Assembly: GCA_025529335.1 (NCBI GenBank)
Contig: JAMYHX010000811.1
Coordinates: 1 to 11,644 of the forward strand
Direction of reading: 5' to 3'
DNA: 11,644 nt
From: Rhizopus sp. PT2906
Taxonomy: Eukaryota > Mucoromycota > Mucoromycetes > Mucorales > Rhizopodaceae
Both the position numbers and the translations under genes were made by a program. Below the pieces are notes generated by a model. The model was not told the origin of the DNA. It searched no databases and saw nothing but the letters and a program-made list of their open reading frames with translations. Below, one piece after another: positions 8,119-11,644 of this stretch. Each line of letters begins with the position of its first letter. Position 1 is the stretch's first letter.

Positions 8119-8366
8119 AAAGAATAGGCTCCTTGGTGAAATAGGGAAATTTGAATCATAAGTAAATACAAAGCACTTTTTATATATCTGAAGTTATAGA
8201 ATTCTGTTTTTAATTTAAGAGTGGTATGCTTTCTCAGTAATGAAAAGAGACAGCAACGTGTAAAAGTGTTGTTGTCCCCACAAAAAAGCACTTGGTGTTT
8301 AGCTATAGTTGATATTTGAAGTGACATCCTGTATCCTATGGGTGCAAGATGTCAATTTGTTCAAGG
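8119..8366. other. Intergenic, 3' flank of the BRO1 gene
   Basis: No gene is seen and no perfect AATAAA follows the BRO1 stop; AT-rich sequence around 8160-8215 probably carries its 3' end. On the minus strand it would be the 3' flank of the uncertain gene at 8367. Confidence 0.35.
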
Positions 8367-8720
8367 TTATTTTGAGAGAATATCTAAATCACTTAAATTA
8401 GCGTCGTCGTTGTCGTCTCTAAATGACATCTTTCTTTCAACATTAGATGCATACAGTAGCGAGAGGGGGGGGAGGGCGTTGACGTGGAATGAAGGTATGT
8501 AAGCGTTATTTGCAAAGAGATGTTTGATACAGTAGTCGAAGTCACGTATTTCACACTGTAGGAGGAAGCTGTAATTGCTAAAAGGATATCGACGATACAG
8601 GTGACACAGCAGGTTCGCACCCTTTCCGTTCCAAAATTCGTTGAGACAGTAAATACTTGCAGTATGATGTAAAACGGAGATGAATATCAAAAGTAACCGC
8701 TCTAGAAACATTGAGCCGAC
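8367..8720 (-). CDS. Uncertain minus-strand gene, 3' part, unassigned
   Basis: A minus-strand frame runs without stops from 8813 to the TAA at 8369-8367, while the plus strand from 8430 to 8690 is full of stops and the GC content is above the flanks. The last 20 residues, MSFRDDNDDANLSDLDILSK, look like a natural acidic C-terminus, preceded by NALPPLSLLYAS. Two good acceptors lie on this strand (CTGTGTACCTCAG near 8786 and CTTCCTCCTACAG near 8560). A 44-base GT-AG intron (donor GTATCG near 8603) would join the last exon to the alternative minus frame upstream. No domain is recognised and no clear start is fixed; the first in-frame ATG is at about 8712. It would converge on the BRO1 gene. Confidence 0.35.
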   Translation of the reverse strand, partial: VGSMFLERLLLIFISVLHHTASIYCLNEFWNGKGANLLCHLYRRYPFSNYSFLLQCEIRDFDYCIKHLFANNAYIPSFHVNALPPLSLLYASNVERKMSFRDDNDDANLSDLDILSK

Positions 8721-8956
8721 AAAGAGGTGATGAATGTATGGTAGTTGTATCCAGATCAATGATAAAAGCGCTCCTGAGGTACACAGAGAAACAAAGGCAG
8801 GATGTAATAGCACGCGCCTTTAAAGAAACAGAGCAACAAAAGCCGTCGAAGCCGAGGATATCTGACAGTCTAAAGATTGTGTATGCAATATCTCTGATCA
8901 AGAGCTTGTGTAATCAAGACAGTGCTTATAGAAGATTTAATAGTAAATCAGCCTAA
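8684..8956 (+). CDS. Uncertain plus-strand open frame, unassigned
   Basis: Open from 8684 to TAA at 8954-8956, 90 codons. The product is rich in Lys, Arg, Glu, Gln and Ser and looks helical (SRSMIKALLRYTEKQRQD, then SDSLKIVYAISLIKSLC). That composition suits a soluble protein better than the cysteine-rich or hydrophobic minus-strand readings of the same bases. The first ATG in frame is at 8738. It could be a small gene or a last exon, but no acceptor or upstream exon was found. It overlaps the minus-strand candidate, and at most one is likely real. Confidence 0.25.
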   Translation: MSKVTALETLSRQRGDECMVVVSRSMIKALLRYTEKQRQDVIARAFKETEQQKPSKPRISDSLKIVYAISLIKSLCNQDSAYRRFNSKSA

Positions 8957-9143
8957 AGTCAATACTTTAATTATAAAACCGACTATTAAAACTGCTCTAG
9001 TGATTTCATTTTAGCGCGCTTCAAGGGGAAAAAAGGGCAGAAAAGCTAGAAGGGGGCATTTTTGATCTCAGAAGCTTTTTAATTTTGAAACAGTAAAAGT
9101 TCCCTCTCCACCTTCTTTTGTTTCTTTTTCTTATAGTCCGATT
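8957..9143 (+). promoter_or_regulatory. Upstream region of the kinase gene
   Basis: Contains a purine-rich block (about 9025-9056) and a strongly pyrimidine-rich block (about 9102-9136) that ends TTTTTCTTATAG at 9136, eight bases before the start codon. The latter could be a CT-rich promoter leader or the acceptor of an intron in the 5' UTR. No specific factor site is recognised. Confidence 0.35.
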
Positions 9144-10532
9144 ATGCCTCATCATCAACACAATCCCTTTGTGAAAAAGGTCCTTGCCTTATTTAAAAAG
9201 ACCCATGAAGGCGAAAAGTCTCAATATCCTACAGAACTTACAAAGAAATACAAGATTGGCGAGAAGCAGTTAGGTGTTGGTTCCTTTGCAGTTGTAAAGG
9301 AATGCGTTAATCTGTCAACAGGTGAACACTGTGCAGTAAAGATTATCCTGAAGAAAGTTATTGCTGGTAAGCTCATCATATTGTGGATATGAAGTAATAG
9401 TGACTTTATCCCGGATAATAGGAAAGCAAAATATGTTAGATAGCGAGTTAGGTACCTGAGAGAACATAGAATGATTAGGCTGGAATATGCATGTGAATAA
9501 CGCTTTATAGATATCTTGAAGAAAGTTCGACACAGCCATGTTGTATCTTTGCATGATATTTATGAATCAGACGATGCTGTTTATATCATTACTGATCTCT
9601 GTACGGGAGGAGAATTGTTTCAACGTATTGTTGAAAGAGGCACATATACAGAATCAACTGCTGCTGACCTTGTTCGCCAATTACTTGAAGGTTTAGCTTA
9701 CTTGCACTCGATGGATGTAAGTTGATGTTTATGTCCTGTTCGATGTAACAAATTTACCTTAAACTTTAGATCGTGCATAGAGATATTAAGCCCGAAAATG
9801 TAAGTTTAAACTGAAACCTCAACCGGGAATAAAAAGCAACTAATGTTTCCCCTTTAGTTACTGTTCAAGACACCAGATGAAGACGCTGAATTATTAATTA
9901 CTGATTTCGGTCTTTCCAAGTTATTAAAGGATCACGATCAAGTGCTGACAACTGCTTGTGGTACACCAGGCTATGTTGCACCTGAAGTTTTGTTAGGCAC
10001 AGGACACGGAAAGCCAGTGGATCTTTGGAGTGTTGGTGTTATTATGGTAAGTGATATATACAAGTATAGGATCAGGAAAGTTTATTATCCAATAGTATAC
10101 TCTTCTCAGTGGTTATACCCCGTTCTATGGAGAGGATCAAAATGAATTATTTAGTGCCATCATGAGTGGACGTTATGAATTTGACGATGAGTATTGGTCT
10201 GAGATATCTGCTGAAGGTAAAAAAAAAAAGCGTGTGTGGCCAGAAAGAATAGGTGTTAACTTAAAGTAGCCAAGAATTTAATTGATAGACTCTTAACATT
10301 TGATCCCAAGGATCGCATTACAGCAGAAGAAGCATTAGAGCATCCATGGATTATGAATAAAGAAGAGTATGGCTTCAACTTGGCACCCACTGTTCGTAAA
10401 GGTTTCAACAATCGTAGAACACTTCAATCTCTTATTACTGTGGTTGCAGCAATCAACAAGATGAGGATCCATCATCCCTTAGCAGACTTGGAAATTGGCG
10501 ATGATGAAGATGAAGCAGATAGAGAGAAATAA
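9144..10532 (+). CDS. Calcium/calmodulin-dependent protein kinase, CaMKI-like
   Basis: A Ser/Thr kinase of fungal calcium signalling. Seven exons: 9144-9366, 9422-9451, 9511-9716, 9770-9799, 9858-10046, 10096-10216, 10267-10532; six GT-AG introns of 49-59 nt; 354 residues. Domain order: glycine loop GVGSFAVV at 44-51, ATP Lys66 in AVKII, helix-C Glu83 in GKQNMLDSELDILKKV, DLCTGGELF hinge, catalytic loop HRDIKPEN at 156-163, DFG at 179-181, activation segment TTACGTPGYVAPE with Thr195 at the position phosphorylated in CaMKI, DLWSVGVIM, and DRITAEEALEHPW. After the domain, PTVRKGFNNRRTLQSLITVV fits an autoinhibitory/calmodulin-binding helix, followed by an acidic end. All catalytic residues are present. 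The start is the first ATG. Length is normal for CaMKI-type enzymes. The substrate is unknown. It follows the uncertain 8.4-8.9 kb locus. Confidence 0.95.
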
Positions 10533-10533
10533 A
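10528..10533 (+). terminator. Poly(A) signal overlapping the kinase stop codon
   Basis: AATAAA at 10528-10533 contains the TAA stop (10530-10532). If used, cleavage 10-30 bases on would leave a very short 3' UTR. No other perfect AATAAA was noted within the next 350 bases. Confidence 0.4.
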
Positions 10534-11240
10534 GAAGATACCCCCTTCTTGAATGAATATATACCGAAACTTTGTTTGTCTTTTGTCTTGCTGTGTTTCT
10601 TATCAACTGTCTTTTGACCAACAATATATGTATCCACATATGAAAGTGACTCAAAAAGGGCCACCGTAGGTTCGTTTGTAGGCAAACGCTAATTGATATA
10701 TTGAGTGATTATGGTGTCATCTTTGACGGCCAAAGGTCAAGAATGATCCCTGCAAAGAGTGTGATCTTGTTGTGTTTATACTTCATAACACTGTGAAAGT
10801 CAATGCTACAGACGGTCTATCGATAGCCATTTTAATGTATTCAAAATAGCAGCATTTTGATAAAATGTGCTGACCAGAGAAATAACAACTAATGTCTTTT
10901 CATTCATTCCTGTTAATTTTATGGTGGATAAATAAAGACGGAGTAAAGTCATCCGTGTCCATTGTTCTTTTAGTGCATTTTCGTGCACCAAGGAATAAAG
11001 CTTGCATGTTAATATCGTTCAAATGCCTTTCTCTCATCAGTAGCAGGGATAGGGTTATAGAATGGCTGGGATGCATCAATAGATGCAGACAATACTGATG
11101 GATATCAACAGGTGGCTAGACAGGGGCTAACTTGATTGTAAGAGGGGAATAGAGGAAGCAGTGGATATTATTGGATTATAAAATGATGTAATACGCATAT
11201 TAGAACAAAATCGATCAAAAAAATTTAAAGCCAAATAACA
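10534..11240. other. Intergenic, no gene recognised
   Basis: Short open frames on both strands have no domain-like content and stops are frequent. A weak hairpin GTGCA...TGCAC lies near 10974-10989. No tRNA or other RNA gene was seen. Confidence 0.45.
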
Positions 11241-11357
11241 TGACCAAGTGATAAAGAAGTGACCAAGTGTATTGCTTCAATGTTACCATGACTCTGGTTA
11301 TGACACTTTTTACTACATTACAGTGACAACTGTTGCCGTGGATATCACTTTTTACTA
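11241..11357. repeat. Pair of short direct repeats
   Basis: TGACCAAGTG occurs at 11241-11250 and 11260-11269. CACTTTTTACTA occurs at 11304-11315 and 11346-11357. A TGACTC, the core bound by Gcn4/CPC1-type bZIP factors, lies between at about 11289. They may be control sites of a gene beyond the window or remnants of a small element. Confidence 0.45.
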
Positions 11358-11419
11358 TAGCTAATATAATTTTATCAGTGAACATTCAAACTACATACTC
11401 TAGTCATTATTGCCTTGTG

Positions 11420-11585
11420 ATACAGTTGAGAACAACAAAGAAAAAGTATAAGAGAGAAAAGCATAAAGAGAAGTGGTGAAAAGTAATATAAAAAATAAGG
11501 TGAGAAAACAACTATTCTTTTTCCTTGTCCTACATGATCTTTTTACTTGGATTCCCTTTTTCTTTTTTCTCTCTTTTTTTCTCCT
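11420..11585. other. Purine-rich block switching to pyrimidine-rich block
   Basis: About 90 bases rich in A and G (to about 11505) are followed by about 75 bases rich in C and T (to 11583). The arrangement resembles CT-rich promoter leaders at the other genes here, so it may be the start region of a plus-strand gene beyond 11644. The minus-strand open frame across it is low complexity and not supported as a gene. Confidence 0.4.
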
Positions 11586-11644
11586 CTTATTGGAGATAAA
11601 TCGATAAAATAACAATAAACTATTTAAATTCGACATCATCTTTT

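Noticed and set aside
9463..9489. An alternative helix-C exon in the kinase gene reading EHRMIRLEY
   Set aside because: It matches the family length but would need a 22-base intron without a GT donor after it. The 9422-9451 exon gives GKQNMLDSELDILKKV with proper GT-AG introns of 55 and 59 bases.
11400..11639. Minus-strand 79-codon open frame rich in Lys, Ser, Leu and Phe
   Set aside because: It follows from the purine/pyrimidine-biased tract and is low complexity throughout.
1..11644. tRNA, rRNA, CRISPR array or bacterial operon signals
   Set aside because: No B-box-like GTTCRANNC in a cloverleaf setting was found, there are no regularly spaced repeats, and the intron-rich gene structures are eukaryotic.

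Overview
The window looks like AT-rich nuclear DNA from a filamentous fungus of the Mucoromycota, close to Mucor or Rhizopus. The evidence is an intronless NAD-dependent L-lactate dehydrogenase very like the Rhizopus ldhA product, many very short introns (44-82 nt, often with CTAAC/CTGAC-like branch sites), CT-rich gene-start regions, and eukaryotic signalling and ESCRT-linked genes. Assignment below phylum is inference from one protein and intron style.

Layout. 1-1126: a decayed gene fragment present twice in opposite orientation, giving an imperfect inverted repeat (221-367 and 1006-1126) around about 640 bp of unlike sequence. 1375-2283, minus strand: lactate dehydrogenase, with a poly(A) signal downstream and a TA run plus CT microsatellite upstream. 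2990-3466, minus strand: a broken C-terminal piece of a LINE-type retrotransposon. 4194-4505: a 312-bp miniature inverted-repeat element flanked by TTA duplications, PIF/Harbinger-like. 5480-8118, plus strand: an eight-exon BRO1 plus V-domain protein of the ALIX/PalA/Rim20 family, 749 residues. 8367-8956: a relatively GC-rich stretch open on both strands, with an unassigned gene probably on one of them. 9144-10532, plus strand: a seven-exon calcium/calmodulin-dependent protein kinase, 354 residues. 10533-11644: intergenic, with short direct repeats and a purine-to-pyrimidine switch at the right edge.

The three firm genes do not form a pathway or cluster. They cover pyruvate-to-lactate metabolism, ESCRT-associated ambient-pH signalling or sorting, and calcium signalling. 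The first 5.4 kb is repeat-rich and gene-poor and the rest is gene-dense. I found no clear new multi-gene system. The best second looks are the inverted pseudogene pair (a possible hairpin RNA source), the MITE with duplicated subterminal units, a probable GC-AG intron in the BRO1 gene, two exactly 30-nt in-frame exons that carry essential kinase elements, and an in-frame tail beyond the lactate dehydrogenase stop.
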